From Dipteris shenzhenensis (Eukaryota; Polypodiophyta; Polypodiopsida; Gleicheniales): a stretch of DNA of 64,000 nt. Position 1 is the stretch's first letter; each line of letters begins with the position of its first letter. The translations under genes and the position numbers were made by a program. The notes below the pieces were generated by a model. The model worked only from the letters and a program-made list of their open reading frames with translations. It did not search any database and was not told the DNA's origin. Location: assembly GCA_047967505.1 (NCBI GenBank), contig CM106538.1, one strand, 5' to 3'. Below are positions 32,438 to 41,869 of the stretch, piece by piece.

Positions 32438-32813
32438 CTACTCTTTTCCTTTTCGTGATACCTGCATACCACTATCTACATTGCTTTGAGGAGATTCTCC
32501 TGATCTCAATCTGCCTGTCCATGGTGAAGTATGTGAACCACTGCTAGAGGACACTGTAGGTCCACTAATATTTTGTGATTGCTGCTGTGAATTCTGTGCA
32601 GCATTACCATTTTGTGCATCTACATCATCAATCACATTTACTGGTTTATACCAGTTGCTCATCTTATAAAAAACAACATCTCTACTCACTGTAAACTTAC
32701 GAGTAGAAGGGTTATAGCATCTATACTCTTTCTGCTGCAGAGAATAACCAATAAAGATGCACTTCTCAGCTTTTGGATCCAACTTGGACCTCAACTCATC
32801 TGGCACATGAACA
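32438..32813 (-). pseudogene. COP-B integrase C-terminal part, left of COP-C
   Basis: Reads HVPDELRSKLDPKAEKCIFI, GYSLQQKEYRCYNPSTRKF and VSRDVVFYKMSNWY, the region after the integrase core of copia elements, then a serine/glutamine-rich linker. It begins exactly at the COP-C insertion. The other half of the broken frame, ending HLKIFCCIAYV, is at 38318. Confidence 0.9.
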
Positions 32814-33525
32814 TGTAAGAAAATAATACGTCTGTGCTCAACAGATAACAGGATCTCATACACAAGAGAGAAAACAAGATAGTATGGAGAATCAAAAATT
32901 TGATTACTATAGAACTGATACAATAGATGGCGCTGCCTCCCAACCATGCACTCCTGTGAAAGAAGCTTCGATGGTGTGCTAGAACAGTAAAAGACGAAGG
33001 TTGGATGCTAAGGAATCAGGGTTGCTATAGCCAATGATGAAATGGGCTTCACGGGCTTGCTCTTATATAGCCACTAGTCGTAGTTAGTTAGGCTCAATTG
33101 GGTGGTCGACCCATTCCGCCCAAAATGGTCTCGAAATAGGCCACCGACCATACGATAGAACCGGTGTGCAAAACAGAGCAACTGACCTACGGTCGCCGTT
33201 CGGCCCAGAGCCATCCGCGATCATTTGAGGCTCCAAACGGGCCCCGCAACTCGAGAGTGGGTTGCCCCGGGAAATGCTCCATCTATCCTCAGTGCAGTCA
33301 GTCAAGGGATGCCTTCCCACACTTGCATGTAGCCTAGTTGGCGGTGTGCCAACTCTATCTGAAGCCGTCTAGCCATCAGGCCACACATGGCCCCCATCTA
33401 GTGTCCAAACCAGTACCTACTATATAACTGAGCTACTCAAATGCCTTCTCCTCATATGGGGGCTTATAAGTAGAGTTAGCTAGTTCTCGTGTAGTTAGAT
33501 GAGAGTGGAGCATTAATATCTAACA
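32814..33525 (-). repeat. COP-C 3' LTR (left)
   Basis: 712 bp. TATA box CTATATAAG (minus strand) at 33061-33070. It lacks about 13-20 bp present in the right LTR near 33127 (the GACTGGGGGTCGG stretch). Divergence from the right LTR is high, about 9% by manual count. Confidence 0.95.
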
Positions 33526-34878
33526 CCCCCCCTCAATGTCCACCTGCAAGTGAACTTACTTTTTTGGCCCAATGCCAAGTCGATGAAGATGCCTCTCCAA
33601 CAAGTCTCTTCCAAGAGCCTTCGTGAATATGTTCGCAGCATTCTCTGTAGTCGGACAGTACACCAAGTCGACCTCTCCATCCATGATGAGCTCGTGTACA
33701 AAGTGATATTGAATCTCAATGTGTTTTGTGCGAGCATGGGACACCGGGTTCTTTGCAATCGCCATGCAACTCTAATTGTCACATGATAACTGCGTAGGCT
33801 TGTTCTGCACTGCACCCATGTCCCCCAAAATCCTCCTCAATCACACTGCCTTGCAAGAACCAAAGCATGCAGATTTGTACTCGGACTCGGTAGAAGAAAG
33901 AGCAACTGTGGGTTGCTTCTTGCTGACCCATGACACAACTCCAGATCCAAGTGAGAAATAGTACCCTGTCACTGATCTCCTGCTGTCCACGTCTCCTGCC
34001 CAATCCGAGTCACAGAATTCGGTCAAGATGTTGCCCTTGGTATAGGTGATGTCATAATCAAGTGTGCCTTTGATGTATTTCAGCACCTGCATCCCTGCCC
34101 TCCAATGGTTCTCCCGGGGCTTATTGGAAAACCTGCTTAGTACACGAGTCACAAAATTGATGTCCGGCCGTGTGTTGCACAGGTAAATCAAGCTGCCCAT
34201 AAGCCTTATGTACTTCGCTTCATCCACCAGTGGTGATGAATCCTCGTTTGAGAGCTTCGTGTCAACCTCCATAGGGGTACTAATTGTCTTGCACTCAGCC
34301 ATGCCAAATGCCTTCAGTATCTCTCCAGCATACTTAAGCTGTGAAATGAAGATCTGTTTCGGCTCCTGCCAAACTTCAATCCCCAAATAGAAATGCATGA
34401 GTTCGAGGTCTGTCATTTCAAACTCTCTTCCTAGCAAATGCTTCGTCTGCAAGATCTTCTCTTCATGGTTCCCTGTTATGACAAGGTCGTCCACATAAAG
34501 GACCACGATCATAGACCTGCCTCCTTCTCTGAAGATATACGAATTTGCATCAGATGGGCTCCTCCTGAACCCATTTTGCAAAAAGTAGGCATCAATTCAC
34601 TGGTACCACGCTCGTGGGGCCTGTTTCAGCTCGTAAAGTGCCTTCTTCAGTTTGCAGACTTTACCTTTTGAACCAGGGATCTCAAAAACTGGTGGTTGTT
34701 CCCCGTATACCTCCTTGAGATCTCCATTCAGAAAGGTGGATTTCACATCCATCTGAAACACGGGCCAACTTCCCTGGGCAGCTAAAGACAAAACACTGCG
34801 AATTGTGGTTAGTCGAGCTATGGGAGGAAAAGTATCTTGATAATCAAAACCATGTACATGTGCAAATCCTTTTGCCAT
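33526..34878 (-). pseudogene. COP-C reverse transcriptase and RNase H
   Basis: 34878-34597 reads [40 protein letters not shown] and LKKALYELKQAPRAWYQ, then an in-frame TGA. 34581-33841 continues SPSDANSYIFREGGRSMIVV, catalytic LYVDDLVITGN, LMHFYLGIEVW and the RNase H signature SDWAGDVDSRRSVTGYYFS with SSTESEYKSA. The last piece 33765-33556 has KHIEIQYHFVHELIMDGEVD and AANIFTKALGRDLLERHL. Active-site residues survive; only stops disable it. The polypurine tract and left LTR follow directly. Confidence 0.9.
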
Positions 34879-35211
34879 GAGCCGAGCCGTCAGAATTGTA
34901 CTTGGTCTTCTACACCCACTTGGTTTTGATTACCTTGTGTTTTGGTGGTCGATCCACAAGGTCCCAAGTGTTGTTCTCCATACTCCGACTGCATAGCCTC
35001 CATCCACCTATCATCACCCTGTGCCTCTTCAAGACACGGGTTCATCAGCACGGATGACTTCTGTCATCAAAGAATAGTTGACCAAGTGTTCCTGCGCCCT
35101 TCTTTGCTCCTCTAATCTCTTGGACCGGTGGTGTTCGGATGGTTCCTCCTCTATGGCTAAAGGTTCTCTACCATCCAAAAGCTACTCTACCCACTTCGGG
35201 AATGGCCGTTG

Positions 35212-36183
35212 TCATTGTGGTTCTATAGGCTCTTCTTCATCTTCTTTATCTTGAATCCTCCCAAGCACCGTTGGGGGAGTTTGGTCTACTATTGGTGGCG
35301 GTACTGGATGGATATCCTGGTCCTGGTTGTTTTGTAAGGAAGCATCCTCCTCCAATTGATGGTAGTATTCTGAGAAGACCACATCGTGACTTACAATTAC
35401 CTTCTTGGTAACAGGGTTATAGAGACAGTAACCCTTCGCCTCTTCACTGTAGCCCAAGAAAATGCACTTCCGGCTCTTTGGTTCCCATTTGGTCCTGGTA
35501 GCATCAGGGACATGCACAAAACAGTCACATCCAAAAACTCTAAAATGTGCAGCTGAAGGTTTCTTACCAGAAAAGGCTTGCAGTGGAGTCATCCCGTTCA
35601 CAGCCTTCGTGTAGCTACGATTCAGGATGTAAACTGCAGTGTTACATGCTTCAGCCCAGAAAGTCTTTGGCAAATATTTCCCTTTCATCATACTTCGGCC
35701 CATTTCGCAGATGATGCGCATCTTGCGTTCTACTACTCCATTTTGCTATGATGTATGTGGCAGGGGTTTCTGCCTCTTGATCCCATGACTTTTGCAGTAA
35801 CTTTCAAATTCAGTCGATGTGAACTCTCCACCTCTGTCTGATCTCAGCTTCTTCACCTTCCTCCCCGATTCTTTCTCGACCATTACATGCCATTCCTTGA
35901 ACCTACTGAAAGCCTCGTCTTTTGTCTTCAGGAAGTATATCCATATCCTTCTACTCTAGTCGTCGATCAGCGTCATGAAGTAGTAGGAACCACCCAAAGC
36001 TTCCGTCTCCATCTTTCCGTAGAGGTCCGTGTGAACAAGCTCTAGAGGAGCCTTTGCCCTGCTGGCCTCTTTAGGAAAGGGATGCCGATGCTGCTTGCCC
36101 ATCATGCAAGCTTCACATACATCGGGTAGATCTGAAATTTCTAGTAGGTCTACAATCATTCCACTTTTATGCATCTCCTTCAA
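35212..36183 (-). pseudogene. COP-C integrase
   Basis: 36183-35956 has the HHCC tail (CEACMMGKQHRHPFP) and core start LELVHTDLYGKMETEALGGS (first acidic residue). 35950-35730 reads through LRSDRGGEFTS (second) to a TAG in HTS*QNGVVERKM, where the last acidic residue lies. 35721-35212 is the C-terminal half with FWAEACNTAVYILNRSYTK, FRVFGCDCFVHVPDATRTKW and KCIFLGYSEEAKGY. The stop replaces a glutamine codon. Role: insertion of the cDNA. Confidence 0.9.
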
Positions 36184-36324
36184 AGAATTAAGGTTTCAAT
36201 GACCAAACCTCTCATGCCACAGTTTAGTGTCCTTCACGTCCGCTCGAGCACTGAAAGCTGAGAGTTCGTAAATGTTGTTGTGTTGTGTACCTTTGCCAAT
36301 GACCTCCCCTTAAAGATCCAGGAT

Positions 36325-36915
36325 CTATGCACCATTCTTATCGAATTGAACTTTGAGGTCCCGATCCGTGATCGCAGAAAGGGACAACAAGTTCCTCTTG
36401 ATATCTGGCACATAAAGAAAATCGGACAATTGTTTTACAACTCCATCTGACTTGAGAGCAATCGTACGTTTTCCTTTTGCTAAACATTTTGCATCATTGT
36501 CGACTGCTACCAGGATGTCATTCCCTACTGGCTGTAGAGAGGTATACCAATCCTTCCGACTGGTCATGTGGTGCGATGCACCACTGTCAATGATCCAAGG
36601 TTCATCCGTAGGTACATGAACTGCCTCCGTGCAAATCTCCTCAATTGCTACAAACAGCTCTATTGGTACTGCCTGCGCGCTATTGCTGGACTCTTTCTTT
36701 ACTCCGTTCTTCTCATCTGCAATCTTCTTGTGGCACTCATTTTGCTTGTGCCTTGCCTTGTTGCAATAGAAGCACTTGATCTTCTTCTTTCTCTTTTTAT
36801 CATCAAAAGAAGATGGGTTACCAGAGTCCTTACCCTTACCTTTCTTTGATCCAGTCCAGAAAGCCGAATCTTCTCTAGTCCTCGTCTTTTGACGCATCTC
36901 CTCCTCCAGAAGCAT
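36325..36915 (-). pseudogene. COP-C nucleocapsid and protease
   Basis: A lysine-rich stretch precedes the zinc knuckle CFYCNKARHKQNEC (CX2CX4HX4C intact). Then come a linker and the protease active site WIIDSGASHHMTSRK, LSDFLYVPDIKRNLLSLSAI and KVQFDKNGA. This is the standard copia Gag C-terminus/protease fusion. The pre-integrase LWHERFGH block follows downstream after a stop (about 36184-36240). Confidence 0.9.
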
Positions 36916-36954
36916 CGTGTTGAAATCCTCAAAGTTGAGGGGCGGATTTCTGTT

Positions 36955-37514
36955 TTACGTATTCAGCACCATAACAAGACCGTCGTACTTTGGTGGGAGA
37001 ATCTGTATGCACCTTCGTGCTAGATTCTCACTCGTGATGGTGATTCCAATCGCAGTCATCTGATCGCGTAGATTCTTCACCCTGGTGATGAACTTCTCAG
37101 TCGCTTCAGACTCAGACAACTTCTCGTTCGCGAGTTGAGTCTCCAGATTCTGAATCCGCATCTGATTCGTGGTCTTGTACTGATTTTTCAAGACCGTCCA
37201 TGCCTCCTCTGCTATGGTGACATGTTGAATTAACGCCATGACAGAATCACTAACACTGCAGACAATAGAACATAGCGCATCTGCATTTCTTCTTGTCCAT
37301 GCAAGAATCTCATCCGCAGTTGGTACTATCTATTGTCCTACATTGGCTGGATCCGGTCTCACAACCAGCCTCACATCCACCCCAATAGTAGTGTCCCAAA
37401 GCTCGTATGCGCTTAGAATGGTCTTCATCTTGAACTTCCAGAGTGGATAGTTAGAGCCGTCCAACTTTTCGCTTTCACCGAATGGTGGGATTCACAGTCT
37501 TGCGGCCTGGGCCA
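36955..37514 (-). pseudogene. gag: COP-C gag
   Basis: From an ATG at 37514 the frame reads SEKLDGSNYPLWKFKMKT and ILSAYELWDTT, with stops near 37495 and 37330. It continues ILAWTRRNADALCSIVCSV, TIAEEAWTVLKNQYKTTNQM and FITRVKNLRDQMTAIG. This is the copia Gag core. It ends near the nucleocapsid segment at 36955. Confidence 0.85.
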
Positions 37515-37572
37515 TCTCTCATAATCTGCTCGCAAACAGAAACACACTACCAAATCTTCTTGCTAGAGTCCA

Positions 37573-37585
37573 GGCTCTGATACCA
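37573..37585 (-). other. COP-C primer-binding site
   Basis: The minus strand reads TGGTATCAGAGCC, a perfect initiator tRNA-Met site, immediately inside the right LTR. Confidence 0.95.
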
Positions 37586-38317
37586 TGTAAGAAAATAATA
37601 CAACGTCTGTGCTCAACAGATAACAAGATCTCGTATGCAAGAGAGAAAACAAGATAGTATGGAGAATCAAAAATTTGATTACTGTAGAACTGATACAATA
37701 GATGGTGCTGCCTCCCAACCATGCGCTCCTGTGAAAGAAGCTTCGATGGCATGCTGGAAACAGTAGAAGACAGAGGCTGGATGCTAAGGAATAAGGGTTG
37801 CTGTAGCCAGTGATGAAATGGGCTTCACGGGCTTGCTCTTATATAGCCACCAATCATAGTCGGTTAGGCTCAATTAGGTGGCCGACCCAATCCACCCAAA
37901 ACGGTCGACTGGGGGTCGGTCTCGAAATAGGCCACCGACCATACGATAGAATCGGTGCGCAAAATAGAGCAACTCACCTATGGTAGCCGTTCGGCCCAGA
38001 GCCATTCGGGATCATCTGAGGCTCCAAATGGGCCCTGCAACTCGAGAGTGCACTGCCCCAGAAAATGCTTCATCTACCCTCAGTGCGGTCAGTCAAGGGA
38101 TGCCTTCCCGCACTTGTATGTTGCCTAGTTGGCGGTGTGCCAACTCTATCTAAAGCCATCCAGCCATCAGGCCACACATGGCTCCCATCTGGTGTCCAAA
38201 CATGGACCTATCAGATAACCGAGCTACTCAAATGCCTTCTCCTCATATGGGGGGCTTACAAGTAGAGTTAGCTGGTTCTCGTGTAGTTACACGAGAGTGG
38301 AGCATTGATATCTAACA
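37586..38317 (-). repeat. COP-C 5' LTR (right)
   Basis: 732 bp, TG...CA ends, adjoining the primer site, with TATA box CTATATAAG (minus strand) at 37838-37846. It is followed by the GAACA target duplication. Confidence 0.95.
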
Positions 38318-38900
38318 GAACATAGGCAATGCAACAAAAAATTTTCAAATGAGAAATATCTAGTTTCCTACCAGTATACATCTCCTCTGGCATCATGCCA
38401 TGTATTGCTGCAGTGGGAGTCCTGTTCATTATGTAAACTGCTGTAGCAACTGCTTCAGCCCAATAATAATCTGATAGGTCTTTTTTATTTAGCATGGCCT
38501 GAGATACCTCTCCAATATGCCTGTTTTTCCTTTCTGCAAGTCCATTTTGCTGTGGGGTATGACTGCATGAATATTGCTGCTTTATGCCATGCTCCTGCAG
38601 GAACCTTTAAAAGCTTTGAAATGCCCAAACACTTCACTTTTCTTTTTCATAAAATACACCCAAACTTTTCTGCTGTAGTCATCAATAAAAGTGACAAAAT
38701 AATGACAGCCTCCAATAGATGCAGCTTTAGTAGTCCACACATCAGAGTGGATTAATTCCAATGGCTTCTTACTCTCTTGAACATGTCTAGGAAATGGTTT
38801 CCTTGCCTATTTTCCAAATTGACAGGCTTTCATACCTTATGCATTTCTGCAACCTTGAATTTAGGCAATCTTGCAACAATATTTTGGGCCTGCATTGATT
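38318..38900 (-). pseudogene. COP-B integrase, right of COP-C
   Basis: Minus-strand pieces in shifting frames read ESKKPLELIHSDVWTTKAAS and HYFVTFIDDYSRKVWVYFM, the core start. They then read DYYWAEAVATAVYIMNRTPT and ISHLKIFCCIAYV, where COP-C cuts. Frameshifts lie near 38600 and 38500. The adjoining half at 32813 resumes the same sentence of the protein. Confidence 0.85.
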
Positions 38901-38907
38901 TAAGTCA

Positions 38908-39800
38908 TCATACATTAACATGACCAATGTGTTTATGCCAGATATCAATATCTGCAACTACACCGGTCCCATGTGCAAACATTGCTGCACTCAATTCAGG
39001 CATGTCCGCATCCAACGTAAACATCCTGCCCTTCTTCTTTCCTTTTGCTATCAAGCGACTGTTATTTTTCATATCCTCAACAAAGCATCCATGAGGATCA
39101 AATCTGACCTGCAAGCCCTGCTCAACCATTTGACCAATAGAAACCAGGCTCTTGGTGATATTCGGGACATGAAATACATCAGACAGGTATTTCTTTTTCC
39201 CATCCTACACAGACAAAGGAATTTTACCAATCTGCACAATAGAATGTGCAGTATCATCACCAGTCTCCACAAATCCTAGTCTTTCCATTTTCCTTGCATC
39301 TTGCATCCATTCTGCATGACCTGTCGTGTGGTTTGACACACCTGAGTCAACATACCACACATCATTGCTTTCTTCTGCACTTGTCATAGAATTGCTCATG
39401 TGCTACACCATAAACAGATGCTCATTTCTGTCATCACCCTGTCTACTAGAAGATGCATAATTCCCTTGCTGCAATTTTCCATTCATGATGTCATTCTGCT
39501 TTTTATAGCAGTCTTTAGCCATATGACCCATTTTACCACAGTAGTAGCATTCAACATTGTTGTTTGCATTTTGGCCTCTCTGCCATCCACCATGACCTCT
39601 TTGGCTCCCCCTGCCTCTAGGGTTACCACGTCCTCCTCCATAGGACTAGTTTTCTTGAGTTTGCTTATTCTAATTTCTACCACGGCATCCAAATCGGCCT
39701 ACTCTACCTCTACCTCTACCTCTTCCAGCATTTGAGTAGAAGACAGTTTCTTTTGAAGTTCCTCCTGAAGAAGATGCACCACCATTTCTCTGCTCTTCAG
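38908..39800 (-). pseudogene. COP-B nucleocapsid, protease and pre-integrase domain
   Basis: A glycine/arginine-rich stretch (GRGRGRGRVGRFGCRGRN) and RGHGGWQRGQNANNN precede the knuckle CYYCGKMGHMAKDC (about 39510-39555, spacing intact). 39399-39205 has the protease core VWYVDSGVSNHTTGHAEWM (DSG kept). 39129-38908 has LVSIGQMVEQGLQVRFDPHG and IWHKHIGHVNV, the pre-integrase block. Single stops separate the parts. Confidence 0.85.
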
Positions 39801-39888
39801 AAATTAGAAGAGGAGCAAACAACTCCTCAAAATCAGGAAATTTTTCACAGACGGCAATGGATGTCCTGAACTATGCATAATCCTTTCC

Positions 39889-40374
39889 TTAACCATCCAA
39901 GGAAACAGAAACTAAATCATCATCTTCCACTGGCGACCCAATGGAAGCAAGTGCATCTGCAATTTTCTTCACGTTCATGTGGTAGTAATTGATGCTCATA
40001 TTTTCTCTCTGCACATTGTGCAACTCCTGCTTGAGCTGCATTTTCCTGGCTTGCATATTTGTGCTATACATTTTTGCCAAAGTATCCCATGCCTCCTTTG
40101 GCATACTTGCATCTTAAATATGCACAATCATAGTATCTGAAATACTGATAGACAGCCAGTACATAACTTTTCTGGCTCTCTCATGCCATCCTTTAAATGC
40201 CTGCATTTCCTGTTGATTGGGAACATTAGGAAGAACTGGTTCTTCTTCATTTCTTGTAATGAACTCCCAATAGCCTTTTCCCATAAGGAAATTTGTCATT
40301 CTAAACTTCCATGCCTGGAAGTTGTTCTTGTCAAGCTTTTCAGTGACAATCTGTGAAAGAGAATTAGACGCCAT
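39889..40374 (-). pseudogene. gag: COP-B gag
   Basis: From ATG 40374: MASNSLSQIVTEKLDKNNF, AWKFRMTNFLMGKGYWEFI and KVMYWLSISISDTMIVHI, then a stop near 40114. The second piece reads KEAWDTLAKMYSTNMQARKM, QLKQELHNVQRENMSINYY and IADALASIGSPVEDDDL. It is a standard copia Gag with one stop between the halves. Confidence 0.9.
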
Positions 40375-40905
40375 TACAAAACACTACAAAATATTCTGTC
40401 ACTGCAAAAAACACAGCTTCTGCCTCACAAGGGCAAATTTGCAAAACTAACGAAAGTGGTATTTGACCACACAGTCACTTTCTAGTGACGATTTTGCATC
40501 AACAGGCAATAAGGATGATTCTACAACTCCCAATATCTCTGCGCACAGGCGTACGAGGCAATTTTTAAGGCAACTTTTCACCGAGCTGCAGAGTAGTGGT
40601 CGCATAGCAAAAACAGGGCCTTTTTCTCAGTACTTGTGGAGAACTTCCACCTCCAAAATGGACCTCGAAATGGCCTCGAATCAAAAAAATAAAGTCACTA
40701 AGGTCTTTGCCCTTACCTGTAGCATATATTGCCCTCTCGCCACACCATGAAGGGCATCTCAATCTGAGACAATGCACTCTTGCACTTTTCGACTGTACTA
40801 CCTGCAGAGATTCGCTCCCAAACTCAAAAAAGGAAAGCAACACTGGTCCTTTTACCAAGACACCGTGAACTTGGTTTGCTTTCTTGAGCTCCTTACCACG
40901 AACCA
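40375..40905 (-). other. COP-B leader
   Basis: About 530 bp between the primer-binding site and gag. The 142-codon minus-strand frame 40993-40565 crosses from the LTR into this leader and has no recognisable domain. Confidence 0.6.
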
Positions 40906-40918
40906 GGCTCTGATACCA
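40906..40918 (-). other. COP-B primer-binding site
   Basis: The minus strand reads TGGTATCAGAGCC directly inside the right LTR, a perfect initiator tRNA-Met site. Confidence 0.95.
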
Positions 40919-41270
40919 TGTGAAGATAGTGGGAGAGAAGGAAGGAGTCTCACTTGGGGCTTTCTCACATACACAATGGGGGAATACACACAAAGGTGGA
41001 GGCTGAAAACAATTTTCCTCTTCTTAGTTGTGAAAGCCAAAAGAACTCTAGTACAAAGAAATAGAAGAACCCTATATGTGGGTCTCAAACCAAACTCAGC
41101 TAACTAAGGTGGCATACTAACTGAGCCACGAACTAGAGTAGATAAGGATAGCTGTCATCCAGCTATTATTCATGGGCGGTGTACCAACCGCATCTGCAGC
41201 TAACAAGTCGGTGACATAAATGCACAATAGTCACCCTGGCATATCACGAGTGGAGCTCGATATCTCAACA
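40919..41270 (-). repeat. COP-B 5' LTR (right)
   Basis: 352 bp, same ends as the left LTR, followed by ATAGG, the right copy of the target duplication. Confidence 0.95.
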
Positions 41271-41869
41271 ATAGGCTCCATCTTCCTTTCGCATGCATTC
41301 CACATTTGATGCGGTACCTCGTCGCTACCAATGGGATGCCAATCATCACGATCTAGACAATACGGAGGCTCCTTGCAATTGGTTGTAAATCAATAGAAAC
41401 TCTAAAATCAAATGGACAAACCAGAAAACACTCGTTAGAGCCTTGGACAAACATGCATCAATTATGCAAAGCAGTTATGACAAAACACTCAAGGAAAGTG
41501 CAAGATACAGTGAAGCATTAGCAATCATCTTGGAGGTGTCCCTCACCATTGATGACCATTTGCTTAAAGCTTCATTCCAAATCAACAGATAGATGCTCAA
41601 ACAACAAGTTGCCATTTTCAAAGGGCCATGTCTATTTAAGGGCATTATGTGTGTTTGTTTGAAGAAATGGTTAACACTGGCTTCTTAAAAACTGAGCAAG
41701 CAATCTACGGTGTTCGTGGATTACAAGGAAAAGATCGACAACAAGCTCGTTCCATCTATCACCGCTGCCAACTTTACCATACTCATTGGCTAAAGACAAC
41801 TACAGCACAACATTGTCTGCACACCCAACCATAACCCAAGGACGGGTAATCAAATCGGTCTAGGGGAGT
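41271..41869 (+). other. ELM-H 3' internal region
   Basis: About 600 bp between COP-B and the ELM-H right LTR. Only short frames; the 61-codon one at 41649-41834 has no recognised domain. It ends with TAGGGGAGT, a weak polypurine tract next to the LTR. Confidence 0.5.

Larger units (their letters stand above)
32814..38317 (-). mobile_element. COP-C: Ty1/copia retrotransposon nested in COP-B integrase
   Basis: LTRs of 712 and 732 bp (32814-33525, 37586-38317) start TGTAAGAAAATAATAC and end ATATCTAACA. The target duplication GAACA is perfect (32809-32813, 38318-38322). The primer site 37573-37585 and the purine tract TTGAGGGGGG (minus strand, 33526-33536) are in place. Minus-strand order is gag, protease, integrase, RT, RNase H. 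Several frames end at TAG or TGA where the family has CAG or CGA. It is the same family as COP-D and the LTR at 63580. Confidence 0.95.
30558..41270 (-). mobile_element. COP-B: Ty1/copia retrotransposon with perfect target duplication
   Basis: LTRs of 352 bp at both ends (30558-30909, 40919-41270) differ at about 8 positions. They share TGTGAAGATAG...CTCAACA ends and are flanked by ATAGG on both sides (30553-30557, 41271-41275). The primer site touches the right LTR and a purine tract (TTGAGGGGGAG, minus strand, 30910-30920) the left one. Minus-strand order is gag, protease, integrase, RT, RNase H, as in Ty1/copia. COP-C is inserted in its integrase; without it COP-B is about 5.2 kb. Stops in gag, integrase and RNase H, and a deletion at the RT start, make it inactive. 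Confidence 0.95.

Noticed and set aside
40906-40918. GGCTCTGATACCA considered as part of a tRNA gene
   Set aside because: It is only the primer-binding site; no cloverleaf surrounds it.
40565-40993. 142-codon minus-strand frame at the COP-B LTR/leader junction
   Set aside because: Crosses the LTR, primer site and leader, which are non-coding; its LTR part is repeated in the other LTR.
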